The notes beneath the pieces are model-generated. The model saw nothing but the letters and a program-made list of their open reading frames with translations, had not been told where the DNA came from and searched no databases. From Snodgrassella communis (GTDB lineage Bacteria; Pseudomonadota; Gammaproteobacteria; Burkholderiales; Neisseriaceae): a stretch of 64,000 bases of DNA. How positions within the stretch are numbered: position 1 is the stretch's first letter; each line of letters starts with the position of its first letter. Shown piece after piece: positions 31,926 through 42,571 of the stretch. A program made the position numbers and the translations under genes. The DNA is taken from positions 1-64,000 of the forward strand of contig NZ_CAJZCD010000001.1 of assembly GCF_914768045.1 (NCBI RefSeq), in the 5' to 3' direction.

Positions 31926-32515
31926 ACAACGCATAGGGATTGCTACTTATTTATAATGAGTGAAAGTCAGATGATAGCTAAGTAACAAAAAATAAATTTT
32001 GTTACTAGTAAAATGGATAATTTTGCATCTGCAATATAGTATCTGTCAGAATTACGCTATTTTCTTTTTCATGTTATATACATATATTATAAATCACTCC
32101 GCTTTTTAATTAACTAGTCTGCGTTATAGTCATGCAAAGGCCGGTGTGATTTTATCCGTGTATAATATACTTAGTGGTTATAGTAAATATCAGCAAGTGC
32201 TATTAACCAGTTTTACAATTTGCACAGTATAGTTGTAGCCAGTGTCTATGTACTAGCTCAAATTTAATCCGTGCTTTTCAGCGCCACTTTTATCCAAAAA
32301 AATTATGCTGGCACTCTGGATTGTAAAACCATAGCTAGTCTGTAGGCTCTGGCGGACAAATATTTTCCAGCCACATAAACACTGAGTAAACAGGTAAACG
32401 TGTTTCAGTGCACACTCAGGTATGCTGCCACGAACGTATCGTTTTTCGTGCGTGGCTTTTTTATGGTTTTTCTCTCAGACAAATTGACACTTTACCTGAC
32501 ATAAAAAAACATATC
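31926..32515. other. Intergenic region with two hairpins on the plus strand
   Basis: About 590 bp between the membrane protein and the relA 3' end. A TATAAT occurs at 32161. Two consecutive hairpins at 32380-32410 and 32427-32462 end in TTTTTT on the plus strand. No ORF is credible. See the candidate small RNA entry. Confidence 0.5.
32370..32462 (+). ncRNA. Candidate small RNA 3' end or orphan terminator
   Basis: Hairpin CACTGA / TCAGTG (32380-32410) is followed by a stronger hairpin GCCACGAACG / CGTGCGTGGC (one internal mismatch, 32427-32456) and TTTTTT. The nearest plus-strand gene ends 500 nt upstream and the next gene is on the opposite strand, so the terminator has no obvious client. 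The 5' end cannot be placed and no known RNA family was recognised. It could simply terminate read-through from the membrane-protein gene. Confidence 0.35.
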
Positions 32516-34726
32516 CTATAATCGCGTCACAGCCAATACACCTTTTACATCACTTAGCTGACTGAGTACGCGCGGTAAATCATTTACCTGATGTACTTCA
32601 ACAGTAAAACGCAGTTGCGCCTCAAGGTCTCGCGATAAGGTTTGCACGGCGGTAACGTTAAGACGATTGCGCGCCAGTGCTTCAGAAATATCGCGTAACA
32701 GACCACTACGATCCTGAGCACGGATTTCGATATCAATAGCAAAAACCTGATTGGCGGATTCATCGGCCCAAGAAGCTGGCAATACTTTGTCCGGTGAAAT
32801 ATGCGCCAGATACTGAAAAGAGGAACAGTTACTGCGGTGGATGGAAATACCCCGTCCACGCGTTACAAATCCGGTAATATTATCTCCAAACGCTGGTTTA
32901 CAGCATTTGGCCAGTGTAGTGAGTAAGCCTGCTTCACCATCTACCAGCACACCGCCAAAGTTATTTGTAATTTTACTGCGTTTGACTAAATGATTTTCCG
33001 TTACCGGTATTTCCGGTTTTTCCAGTAAGTTATCGACCGCTTTCTGAATCATGCGACCGGAAATTTCTCCATGCCCCATGGCCAGATACAAGTCGTCTAC
33101 ATTACTGAAACCAAGCGCTTCAGCCAGTTTATGTGTATTCGGCCGTACCTGCATCTTCACCAGTTGTTTTTCCAATGCGGTACGACCAGATTCGCGTATC
33201 GATTCTCCGTTCTGCTGACGTATATAAGCGCGAATTTTACTGATGGCTTTATTGCTTTTCACCCAGCCATCATGCAACCAGTTAACTGAAGGTTTACCCT
33301 CGCGTGCAGTTATGATTTCTACACGCTGGCCATTTTCCAGTGGCGTGGACAGAGGCACAATCTGCCCATCTACTTTGGCACCACGACAGCGATTACCGAT
33401 ATCGGTGTGTAAAGCATAGGCAAAATCAATCGGCGTGGCTCCAGCCGGTAAAGAAAATACTTTGCCATGCGGGGACAGAACGTAAATGGTATCGTTAAAA
33501 AGTTCTGTCTGGAAAGCACGTGATAAATCTTCACTGTCACTGCCGTTTTCGGCAATATTTTCGCGCCAATCGAGTAACTGACGTAACCAAGCGATTTTAT
33601 GCTCGTAGGCTTCATTGCCTTTGCCGCCCTCTTTATAGCGCCAATGAGCTGCTACACCGAATTCAGCATACCGGTGCATATCAAAGGTACGAATCTGAAT
33701 TTCCACTCCTTTATCTTCCGGCCCCACCACTACTGTATGCAGACTTTGGTAATCATTGGGTTTGGGATGGGCAATATAATCATCAAATTCGCCCGGAATA
33801 GGCTGCCACAAACTGTGCACAATCCCAAGCGTGGTATAACAGTCTGCTACAGTATCCACGAGAATGCGTACAGCCCGGATATCGTACAGGCCATCAAAAT
33901 TCAGTTTCTTTTTTACCATTTTGCGATAAATGGAATAAATATGCTTTGGCCGCCCCGCAACTTCAAAGTGCATATTCAGCCGGCTCAGCTGCTGCCTGAT
34001 GGTCTCAACAAAATGTTCGATATAATCCAGTCGCTCTGTGCGTTTTTCATCTAGCAGGAGTGCTATTCTTTTATATTCATCCGGATTCTGGTAGCGAAAG
34101 CTTAAATCTTCAAGTTGCCATTTCAGCTGCCATACTCCCAGACGATTAGCCAGAGGTGCAAACACACTCATGGTTTCTTTGACAACTGCTTTTATCAATG
34201 CTTTATCGTTGACCTTGCTCAGATAATTCATGGTCTGCGTACGCCTTGCCAGCTTAATCAATACGACCCTGATATCTGAAACCATTGCCAGCAGCATCTG
34301 GCGCATTACCTCAGCCTGCTGCTGACGTTCCTCCTGAGTTGCCAGCGGGCTGATGCTGACAAAGTATGTCAGTTTCTGTACCTGATATAATCCAGCTACC
34401 AGCTGCATTACACTTTCACCACACTGTTCTTTTACAATGGCTTCCCAATCAGACACATAATTGGGCAGACAGCACAGCATGGTGGCGGCTACTGCATCCG
34501 CCATTAAATCCATATCCGCCACTGTTTTGGCGGCAATCATCAGATTCGTATAGAGGTTTTCGCCACATAATGTAACCGCATCCTGTGGATAGCTACTATC
34601 CATTAAAACCTGTGCCTGTCGCAACATGGTCGCTATGGCTGGTGGTAAGCCTGCTATATATTGGTCTAACCAGACATACGGTGAGGCGGGATTGGTGACA
34701 AGAACTTGATCAGGCATGCTAACCAT
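32516..34726 (-). CDS. relA: GTP pyrophosphokinase RelA
   Basis: 736 aa from MVSMPDQVLVTNPASP. RelA makes (p)ppGpp on stalled ribosomes. The N-terminal HD hydrolase region is degenerate, with AATMLCCLPNYV where active enzymes keep the HD pair. The synthetase domain has YDIRAVRILV and GEFDDYIAHPKPNDYQSLHTVV. EFDD is the EXDD form known from monofunctional RelA, as opposed to RXKD in bifunctional Rel/SpoT. TGS, zinc-finger/CC (LAKCCKPAFGD) and C-terminal ACT domains follow. The tracked start lies 44 codons upstream in the divergent apt promoter region. AGG eight bases before 34726 supports the shorter form. Confidence 0.94.
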   Translation of the reverse strand: MVSMPDQVLVTNPASPYVWLDQYIAGLPPAIATMLRQAQVLMDSSYPQDAVTLCGENLYTNLMIAAKTVADMDLMADAVAATMLCCLPNYVSDWEAIVKEQCGESVMQLVAGLYQVQKLTYFVSISPLATQEERQQQAEVMRQMLLAMVSDIRVVLIKLARRTQTMNYLSKVNDKALIKAVVKETMSVFAPLANRLGVWQLKWQLEDLSFRYQNPDEYKRIALLLDEKRTERLDYIEHFVETIRQQLSRLNMHFEVAGRPKHIYSIYRKMVKKKLNFDGLYDIRAVRILVDTVADCYTTLGIVHSLWQPIPGEFDDYIAHPKPNDYQSLHTVVVGPEDKGVEIQIRTFDMHRYAEFGVAAHWRYKEGGKGNEAYEHKIAWLRQLLDWRENIAENGSDSEDLSRAFQTELFNDTIYVLSPHGKVFSLPAGATPIDFAYALHTDIGNRCRGAKVDGQIVPLSTPLENGQRVEIITAREGKPSVNWLHDGWVKSNKAISKIRAYIRQQNGESIRESGRTALEKQLVKMQVRPNTHKLAEALGFSNVDDLYLAMGHGEISGRMIQKAVDNLLEKPEIPVTENHLVKRSKITNNFGGVLVDGEAGLLTTLAKCCKPAFGDNITGFVTRGRGISIHRSNCSSFQYLAHISPDKVLPASWADESANQVFAIDIEIRAQDRSGLLRDISEALARNRLNVTAVQTLSRDLEAQLRFTVEVHQVNDLPRVLSQLSDVKGVLAVTRL

Positions 34727-34815
34727 GCTATCAACCTGTTGATTTGTGTAAATTATGATGGCAATTGTACCAAAAGCCACCATTTTCTGCCTCATAATGG
34801 GCTGTAGAAAAGCAG

Positions 34816-34841
34816 GAAAGGTGCTATTATGCGCACCTTTC
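34816..34841 (+). promoter_or_regulatory. Inverted repeat enclosing an extended -10 upstream of apt
   Basis: GAAAGGTGC / GCACCTTTC is a perfect 9-bp dyad with an 8-nt centre TATTATGC. TGCTATTAT inside it reads as an extended -10 (TGn-TATTAT) directed toward apt, so a protein bound to the dyad would cover the promoter. The -35 is poor. A CTTTCGCATA repeat recurs at 34838 and 34888. The regulator is unknown. Confidence 0.45.
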
Positions 34842-34921
34842 GCATACACTATATGCAAATAACTTCGCTCGTCCTGCGTTTATAACTTTCGCATATAGTC
34901 TTTATTTTTAAAGGATTTATA

Positions 34922-35488
34922 ATGCAGACTCACCCAGAAGTCATAGGTATTGACGCGATGGCTGCAAAAATTCGCAAAATTCCCAACTGGCCACAGGAAG
35001 GAATTTTATTTCACGACATTACGCCGGTATTACAAAGCCCGCAGTACTTTCGTCTGCTGGTGGATTTAATGGTCTACCGTTATATGGGGCAGAAAATCGA
35101 TGTTGTAGCCGGGCTAGACGCACGTGGTTTTATTATCGGTGCTGCTCTAGCGTATCAGCTGAATGTTGGTTTTGTGCCTATCCGTAAAAAAGGTAAGCTG
35201 CCTTTTACAACCATTGCGGAAAGTTATCAGCTGGAGTACGGGCACGCTACCATTGAAATGCATACTGATGCTGTAAAACACGGCACCCGTGTCCTGCTGG
35301 TCGATGACTTAGTAGCTACGGGCGGTACCATGACCGCAGGCGTAAAACTGATTCGCAAGCTAGGTGCAGAAGTCGTGGAAGCCGCTGCTATTATCGAATT
35401 TACGGATTTACCCGGTGGCAAAAAAATCCGTGATGAGAATGTACCTCTTTTTACTCTGTATCAGAATTCCGGTTCAGTTGAGCAGTAA
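34922..35488 (+). CDS. apt: Adenine phosphoribosyltransferase
   Basis: 188 aa. Apt salvages adenine to AMP with PRPP in the cytoplasm. The PRPP-binding motif is [14 protein letters not shown] (about residues 123-136), and the N-terminal [18 protein letters not shown] and [10 protein letters not shown] blocks are typical. AAGGA lies six bases before the ATG. It diverges from relA and ends at a bidirectional terminator shared with kdsA. Confidence 0.96.
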   Translation: MQTHPEVIGIDAMAAKIRKIPNWPQEGILFHDITPVLQSPQYFRLLVDLMVYRYMGQKIDVVAGLDARGFIIGAALAYQLNVGFVPIRKKGKLPFTTIAESYQLEYGHATIEMHTDAVKHGTRVLLVDDLVATGGTMTAGVKLIRKLGAEVVEAAAIIEFTDLPGGKKIRDENVPLFTLYQNSGSVEQ

Positions 35489-35517
35489 CCATTTGGCCAG
35501 TTCTCCACCAGACAAAT

Positions 35518-35549
35518 AAAAAAGCAGAGTTTGCAAACTCTGCTTTTTT
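35518..35549. terminator. Bidirectional intrinsic terminator between apt and kdsA
   Basis: A near-perfect 15-bp dyad AAAAAAGCAGAGTTT / AAACTCTGCTTTTTT with a 2-nt centre (functional loop larger), lying between the convergent genes. Confidence 0.92.
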
Positions 35550-35563
35550 ATTAAAAAGATATT

Positions 35564-36421
<858 letters not shown>

Positions 36422-36713
36422 TCAGTAATTTTCGGCTCATGGACATCAGTGCCCAGACCACCATAAAACCACTATTCTACAAAATTGCTAGCTCAGCGTC
36501 CAAACCAGCCTGACAGCCTCAATCTTTAACGTATCAAACTTTTTAATACAAATTTGCAGAAATATTTTACTCTACTGTGTAAATAGCCCTGTTTCAGGTA
36601 TAGGTTTAGCAACTATTTTCGCGCTACAATAATAAAATACTTTTGTAACACCTACCTAAACATACGTTTTATCCTTTTAAAAGCAACATCCTTACAACTA
36701 TACAGGGTCAATC

Positions 36714-38597
36714 TTGGTATACTTCACGCAGAAACGCCTGCACTGGCTGCTATTGAGCATGTTACTGTCTTCCCTAACCTCTTTGGTATGGGCAGCCAGT
36801 CTGCCAGCAGATGGTGATGATGCAGATGACGATATTCCTCCACCAAAAACCGGATTGCTGCACAGATTGCTGCATGGCGACGAATCTCGTGAAGAGAATA
36901 AACCGCAGCCACCAAAAACACCACGAGTTCCCATCACCATTGATGTAGACAACTCAACCCTGCAAAAACTGATTAATAACCATCTGCCGCTGATTACACA
37001 GCAGCTAATCGAAGATCTGGATGACGAGCAGCTTAGTTTTCTGGCCGAAGAAGCGCCCGGACAGACACAAACCATGCTTGAAACTGAGGGTTATTTTAAT
37101 GCCATAGTTAATGTAGAAAAACAGCCTAATGGTTATATTATCCATATCACTACTGGCCCGCGCAGTCATATCGAAAATGTGGATGTTTCCCTTACCGGTA
37201 ACGTTACAGCTGATGACGATTTGACCAATTACTACAAAAATGCCATTGACAACTGGGTACTGCCTGTAGGCGACCCATTTACTCAGAGCAACTGGTCGGC
37301 AAGTAAATCATCTGTACTGACTGCCATAGTACGTAAAAAGTACCCGCTGGCAACCATCAGTGCCAGCCGTGCTACCATCGACCCGCAAAGAAATCAGGCC
37401 GAATTGTCGCTAACAGTAGACAGCAAACAGCCGATTTATTTTGGTGATATTCAGGTTAGCGGTACTGAACGTTATCCTGCTTCCATTGTTACCGGCATGG
37501 CCAGCTTCAGCCCGGGTTCACCCTATGATTTGGACAAATTGCTTGACTATCAGCAGGCACTGGAACAGGATAGCCATTATGGTAACGCTGTGGTCAGCGC
37601 AGATTTTGACCATATGGAAAACGATCATGTACCGGTGTTAGTAAAAGTAAGCGAAATGAAGCGCCAGAAACTTACCTTTGGTTTACGCTACGATACCAAA
37701 AACGGCCCTGGTTTCCGTGGTGGCTATGATCACTATAATATTTTTCATAAGGGTTATGTAGGTTCTACCCTGCTCGATACCGACCGCTACGAGACCACTT
37801 TCGGCATCGGCCTGAGCCAGCCGCGTAACAATCGTGGCCACTACTGGACCAGCAATCTCAACTATACCTATTCTACCGTGCAACATCTTCAAAGCCGCGC
37901 CTTGTCCAGCGGTATTTGGAAAGTACGCGACCGTAACGGAATAGACTCTCGTATTGGTATTGAATACGTCACCGAAAGCAGCAAAATTGAAGACGGCGCC
38001 GAGCTTGGACACAGCTACGCTACTATGCTTACCGCCTCGTGGAAACGACAGAATATTCAAACCCAGCTACGTCCGGCAAATGGCTATTATCTGGAAGGAA
38101 AAATTGGTACCACTATCGGCAAACTGCTGGCTTCGGCATCCATGCAGCGGGTGACAGCCAGTGGGGGCTACTATTTCACGCCGGAAAACAAAAAATACGG
38201 TACTTGGGTATTACGCAGTCAAATTGGCTATGTACATACCGGCGATACAGTCAATGTGCCCTCCATCCTGATGTTTCGTGCCGGTGGTGCCAACAGCGTA
38301 CGCGGCTATGAAATGGACAGCATCGGTATCAACAGTTCACATAACTCGGTTTTACCCAATCGAACATTGGCTGTAGCCAGTGCTGAATACCAGATCCCCG
38401 TATATAAAGATTTTGCACTGGCACTGTTTCATGATGCCGGTTCTGTTTCAAAAAATTTCAGTGACATGCAGTGGCGTCACGGCAGCGGTCTTGGTGTACG
38501 CTGGTTCAGCCCTGTCGCTCCATTTGCATTTGACATTGCCTATGGCCATCATGATAAAAAATGGCGCTGGTCTATCAGCTTAGGAACCAAATTCTAA
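36714..38597 (+). CDS. tamA: Translocation and assembly module outer-membrane protein TamA
   Basis: 627 aa Omp85-family protein. The signal peptide ends near LVWAAS. Three POTRA-like domains (about residues 75-310) are followed by a 16-strand barrel ending in Phe. The lid-lock motif is FRAGGANSVRGYEMDSIG (about 522-539). With TamB it helps insert outer-membrane proteins and is linked to phospholipid transport. The start is TTG, with AGGG six bases upstream; the first ATG lies inside the signal peptide (codon 16). The stop overlaps the tamB start (TAATG). Confidence 0.94.
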   Translation: MVYFTQKRLHWLLLSMLLSSLTSLVWAASLPADGDDADDDIPPPKTGLLHRLLHGDESREENKPQPPKTPRVPITIDVDNSTLQKLINNHLPLITQQLIEDLDDEQLSFLAEEAPGQTQTMLETEGYFNAIVNVEKQPNGYIIHITTGPRSHIENVDVSLTGNVTADDDLTNYYKNAIDNWVLPVGDPFTQSNWSASKSSVLTAIVRKKYPLATISASRATIDPQRNQAELSLTVDSKQPIYFGDIQVSGTERYPASIVTGMASFSPGSPYDLDKLLDYQQALEQDSHYGNAVVSADFDHMENDHVPVLVKVSEMKRQKLTFGLRYDTKNGPGFRGGYDHYNIFHKGYVGSTLLDTDRYETTFGIGLSQPRNNRGHYWTSNLNYTYSTVQHLQSRALSSGIWKVRDRNGIDSRIGIEYVTESSKIEDGAELGHSYATMLTASWKRQNIQTQLRPANGYYLEGKIGTTIGKLLASASMQRVTASGGYYFTPENKKYGTWVLRSQIGYVHTGDTVNVPSILMFRAGGANSVRGYEMDSIGINSSHNSVLPNRTLAVASAEYQIPVYKDFALALFHDAGSVSKNFSDMQWRHGSGLGVRWFSPVAPFAFDIAYGHHDKKWRWSISLGTKF

Positions 38598-41500
38598 TGA
38601 CTGAAACCACACTTAATTCTGGCGAATCATCAGCCACTACTATTGCACCAATACCACCACGCAAGCCACGCTGGAAACACTGGCTGAAAACCAGCCTGTA
38701 TTCGCTGCTTGGTTTACTCATCATAATCATCGCCATATTATGCTGGCTGGCTGGTACCGAATCCGGTCTGCGTTTCAGTGTCCATAGCATACCTAAATGG
38801 TTTGGCGTGCATATCAGTACAGAAAAGCTGACGGGCACCATCTGGCGTGGTTTTTCCGGTACCGACATTCGCGTCAGCCACCGCGATTTTGACTTATCCA
38901 TCACTAAAATTCAGCTCAACTGGAATCACCGCGAACTATGGCAACGACGCTTCCATGTACAGCTATTGGACATAGGTAAAATTAACTATATCAATCACAG
39001 CGCCCCCCAACCCAATCACAAACCTGTTTCTACCCTGCCCAGCAGCATCAGCCTGCCGTTACAGATTAATATTGATAAACTACAGCTTGACGGCCTTACC
39101 CTAGGTAAAAATCAATCACCCATAATACTCGCCAGTCAGGCCAGCTATCTCTATGATCATCATAAACACCAGCTTGTCCTCAATGAACTGAATACCCCGT
39201 GGCAAAATATTCAGGGTTCAGTAGCCATTGCTACTCAGACACCGTTTGCCCTGAGCGGACAACTTAATGGTAATGGCACCCTAGATAAAACTGCAGTTGA
39301 AAGCGCTGCCCTTTTCAAAGGCAGCCTGCAACAGCCCGATCTCCTTGCCCGTCTGGATGGTGGCGATATCCACTTTCGCACCCATGCCGTCCTCAAGCCT
39401 TATTCTTTGCAACTAAACCACAAAATTGTCAGCCTCAACCTACAAAGCCGTCACATTAATCCGGCTGCATTCAGTAAGAGCCTGCCCTTTGCCGACCTCA
39501 ATCTCAATCTTGATCTGGCGCCAGTTAATACCAACAAAAAACAGCTAGCCGGCCACATCAAATTCGGTAACGAACAATCCCGTGCTTATAATGACCCTAA
39601 AACTACTGGTTTACCCATTCGCAGCATCGATGGTGACATTAGTATCGACGATAATGGCAAACTGATATTACCAGCCTTGACTACGCGTCTGCTGCAACAA
39701 GGACAAATCATTACCCGTGGCAGCGTAGACAGCACAACCAAACAACTCGACATCGACAGCGAACTGTTACGCATCTACGCCAACGATGTTCTGACCACAC
39801 CACTGCCCGGTTCACTCAATGGGCATATACGCGTTTCCGGCAATTTTAATGGTCTGACCACTCAATGGCAGCTGGCCAGCGAAAAAGGCAATAGCAACGG
39901 CTCCATTCAGATTATTACCGATGAACAAAAGCATCAGCAAACCCTGATGCTTGACAAGCTAAATCTAATAGCAAACGGTGGTGGCAGCTTCAATGCCAAA
40001 GGCAGTCTGGCACTGTATCAGAACAAAGCATTACAACTTAGCATCAACAGCAACAACTTCAATCCTGCCAAAATCAATGCCAGCTTTCCTACTGGCAGCA
40101 TTAACGGCCACATCAACATCAACGGCCAGCTGGCACAACAACCCATGATTCAGGCAGACATGCTATGGCATAACAGCATACTCTCCGGTGCAGCACTTTC
40201 AGGCAAAGCTACCATCAGTTATCGCAACCAACATCTGGAACAGGCCAACATCAACCTCAACGCCGGCCAGAACCGGATTATCACCCGTGGCAGCTTCGGC
40301 AAAGCCAACGATAAACTTAATCTCGACATTAACGCACCTAATCTGGGGCTATTCGGATTTGGCATGAAAGGCCTGCTTAACACCAAAGGCTTTATCGCCG
40401 GCGAACCGAAAAAAATCACAGCCAATCTAAGTGGTGCTGCGCGCAATCTGCAAATCGGCCAGCTACTTAACATCAATCAGCTAGATTTTAAAATTATCGC
40501 TTCCCCAGACATCAATCAGCCTTTGCTGGTTAATATGACTGCCGACCATATCAACATTGCCAGTAGCGATGGCAGCAAACCCACCGTCATCAATAATACC
40601 AACATCAAAATCAACGGTCGTGGCAACCAGCACCAGTTACAGGGCAACAGCAGCCTGTCTCTTGAGGGTAAACCCTATCAACTGAACATCAACTCTTACG
40701 GTGGTCTGGATAAAAACCACCAATGGCGTGGACGGGTTAACGCACTGGATATCAGCGGTGCCCTCAACCTGAAACTGCTGAGTCCCATCCAGCTTGAAGC
40801 CGGAACCGAACGTATCAGCATGCAGAATGCACGCTGGGCAGCACTGGGTGGTAGCCTCAACCTGAACAACCTCAACTGGGATAAAGACAAAGGTCTGACT
40901 ACCCGAGGATCTGCTAGCAATCTGGCTTTGCGTGAACTGCACAACATCATCGAATTGCCCGTTGAGCAAAATCTGGTCATTGGAGGCGACTGGAATTTCA
41001 GCTATAGCCGTAATATGCAGGGCTATTTGAAACTCTTTCAGCAAGGTGGCGACATCACCCTGCCCCAACACCAGCAAAAACTTGGCTTACAAAACGCACG
41101 GCTGGATACCCAGTTCCAGAATGGCCGTATCAATAACCACCTGAACGGCCTTACTCGCTATGGCACTACCGATGCCGTACTGATTATTACCCCAAACAGC
41201 AATGGCAAAATCAGCAGCGCACCCATCAGCGGGCACATCAAAATTGACAGCCCCGATCTCAGCTCCACCCGCAACCTGCTGCCCATCGGCATGCAGCTCA
41301 AAGGTAGTATGCATGCTGATGCCACCATCAGCGGGCATCTGAATGAACCATTGCTCAATGGCAGCCTCACCGGTAACGACCTTTATTACCGCGATCAGGC
41401 CAACGGCACCATCCTTGAGAATGGCACCCTCAGAAGCCATTTTCAGGGACGGCGCTGGCTGATAGATAGTCTCAACTTTGCTCGCCGCGATGGCACCATC

Positions 41501-42493
41501 AAACTCAACGGCGTTGTTGATATGACCAAACTCACACCTGATATCAACGTTACCGCCCACCTTGACCACTACAATATCTTTGATCAGATAAACCGCCGCC
41601 TTACCCTCAGCGGAGATACCCAACTACTCTATACCATTGCTCATGGCATCGTTTTAAGTGGCAAACTCAAAGTAGATAACGGCCTCTTTGGTATGCAAAA
41701 ATCCGGTATGCCCCAACTTGACGACGACGTTGTCGTACTCGGTCGCGAAAAAACAACCAAACAACAGCGTGCTACCCCAATCCGTCTCAACCTTGATTTA
41801 GACTTGAATGACGCTTTCCGTTTCAGCGGCGAAGGTATCGACGTCCTGCTTGGCGGCCAGCTAACTGCCACCGCCAACCCCGGCGGCACCATCCAGATTG
41901 TCGGCACCGTAAACGTAGTTCGCGGCCAGTATAAAGCTTACGGACAGTATCTGGTGATTCAGCACGGCAGCACCATCTCCTTTGTGGGGCCGATGGATAA
42001 TCCGAATCTGAAAATCCGCGCTAAACGCCGCTATTCACAAGTAGGTGCTGGCGTTGAAGCACTGGGACGTCTCGACAGCCCGCGCATCAATCTCATAGCC
42101 AACGAAGCCATGAGCGAAAAAGACAAACTGTCATGGCTGATACTGAATCGCCCCAGCAGTGGCAGTGCCGGCGACGAAGCAGCCATTGCGGCCGCAGCCA
42201 GCGCCTGGCTGGCCGGAGGCCTGAACGACAAACTTGGACTGCTTGACGAAATCGGTTTTACCAGCCAGCAGACCCGCAACAACCAAACCGGTGAAATGAA
42301 CCCGGCAGAACAGGCCATTACCATCGGCAAACATCTGACCAACAACCTGTATATCAGCTATCTGTATGGTATTGAAAGTGCCACCCAGACAGTTAGCATT
42401 ACCTACCAGATCAGCCGCGCCCTGCAAAGCATCATACATGTGGGTACCGAATCAGCTGGTGGTGAAATCCGCTATACCCGCCGTTTTGATTAA
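38597..42493 (+). CDS. tamB: Translocation and assembly module inner-membrane protein TamB
   Basis: 1298 aa AsmA/TamB-family protein. A short cytoplasmic N-terminus is followed by one membrane helix (about residues 37-58: SLYSLLGLLIIIIAILCWLAG), then a very long periplasmic beta-rich groove made of TamB repeats. The C-terminal DUF490/TamB domain runs from about residue 950, with the conserved GQYKAYGQYLVIQHGSTISF and ending RRFD. It spans the periplasm to contact TamA. The tracked ORF starts 12 codons upstream, inside tamA; the ATG at 38597 overlaps the tamA stop by one base, so translation is coupled. Confidence 0.95.
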   Translation: MTETTLNSGESSATTIAPIPPRKPRWKHWLKTSLYSLLGLLIIIIAILCWLAGTESGLRFSVHSIPKWFGVHISTEKLTGTIWRGFSGTDIRVSHRDFDLSITKIQLNWNHRELWQRRFHVQLLDIGKINYINHSAPQPNHKPVSTLPSSISLPLQINIDKLQLDGLTLGKNQSPIILASQASYLYDHHKHQLVLNELNTPWQNIQGSVAIATQTPFALSGQLNGNGTLDKTAVESAALFKGSLQQPDLLARLDGGDIHFRTHAVLKPYSLQLNHKIVSLNLQSRHINPAAFSKSLPFADLNLNLDLAPVNTNKKQLAGHIKFGNEQSRAYNDPKTTGLPIRSIDGDISIDDNGKLILPALTTRLLQQGQIITRGSVDSTTKQLDIDSELLRIYANDVLTTPLPGSLNGHIRVSGNFNGLTTQWQLASEKGNSNGSIQIITDEQKHQQTLMLDKLNLIANGGGSFNAKGSLALYQNKALQLSINSNNFNPAKINASFPTGSINGHININGQLAQQPMIQADMLWHNSILSGAALSGKATISYRNQHLEQANINLNAGQNRIITRGSFGKANDKLNLDINAPNLGLFGFGMKGLLNTKGFIAGEPKKITANLSGAARNLQIGQLLNINQLDFKIIASPDINQPLLVNMTADHINIASSDGSKPTVINNTNIKINGRGNQHQLQGNSSLSLEGKPYQLNINSYGGLDKNHQWRGRVNALDISGALNLKLLSPIQLEAGTERISMQNARWAALGGSLNLNNLNWDKDKGLTTRGSASNLALRELHNIIELPVEQNLVIGGDWNFSYSRNMQGYLKLFQQGGDITLPQHQQKLGLQNARLDTQFQNGRINNHLNGLTRYGTTDAVLIITPNSNGKISSAPISGHIKIDSPDLSSTRNLLPIGMQLKGSMHADATISGHLNEPLLNGSLTGNDLYYRDQANGTILENGTLRSHFQGRRWLIDSLNFARRDGTIKLNGVVDMTKLTPDINVTAHLDHYNIFDQINRRLTLSGDTQLLYTIAHGIVLSGKLKVDNGLFGMQKSGMPQLDDDVVVLGREKTTKQQRATPIRLNLDLDLNDAFRFSGEGIDVLLGGQLTATANPGGTIQIVGTVNVVRGQYKAYGQYLVIQHGSTISFVGPMDNPNLKIRAKRRYSQVGAGVEALGRLDSPRINLIANEAMSEKDKLSWLILNRPSSGSAGDEAAIAAAASAWLAGGLNDKLGLLDEIGFTSQQTRNNQTGEMNPAEQAITIGKHLTNNLYISYLYGIESATQTVSITYQISRALQSIIHVGTESAGGEIRYTRRFD

Positions 42494-42508
42494 TTCACTT
42501 CACACATC

Positions 42509-42571
42509 AGAGTTTTCAGAGTGTAAAACCAGAATATTTTCTAACATGGTCACAAGCACTCTGAAAACTTT
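42509..42571. repeat. 15-bp inverted repeat with long spacer after tamB
   Basis: AGAGTTTTCAGAGTG and CACTCTGAAAACTTT match in 14 of 15 positions across a 33-nt spacer, 16 nt after the tamB stop. The loop is long and the following T-run weak, so it could be a terminator variant or a mobile-element scar. Confidence 0.55.
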
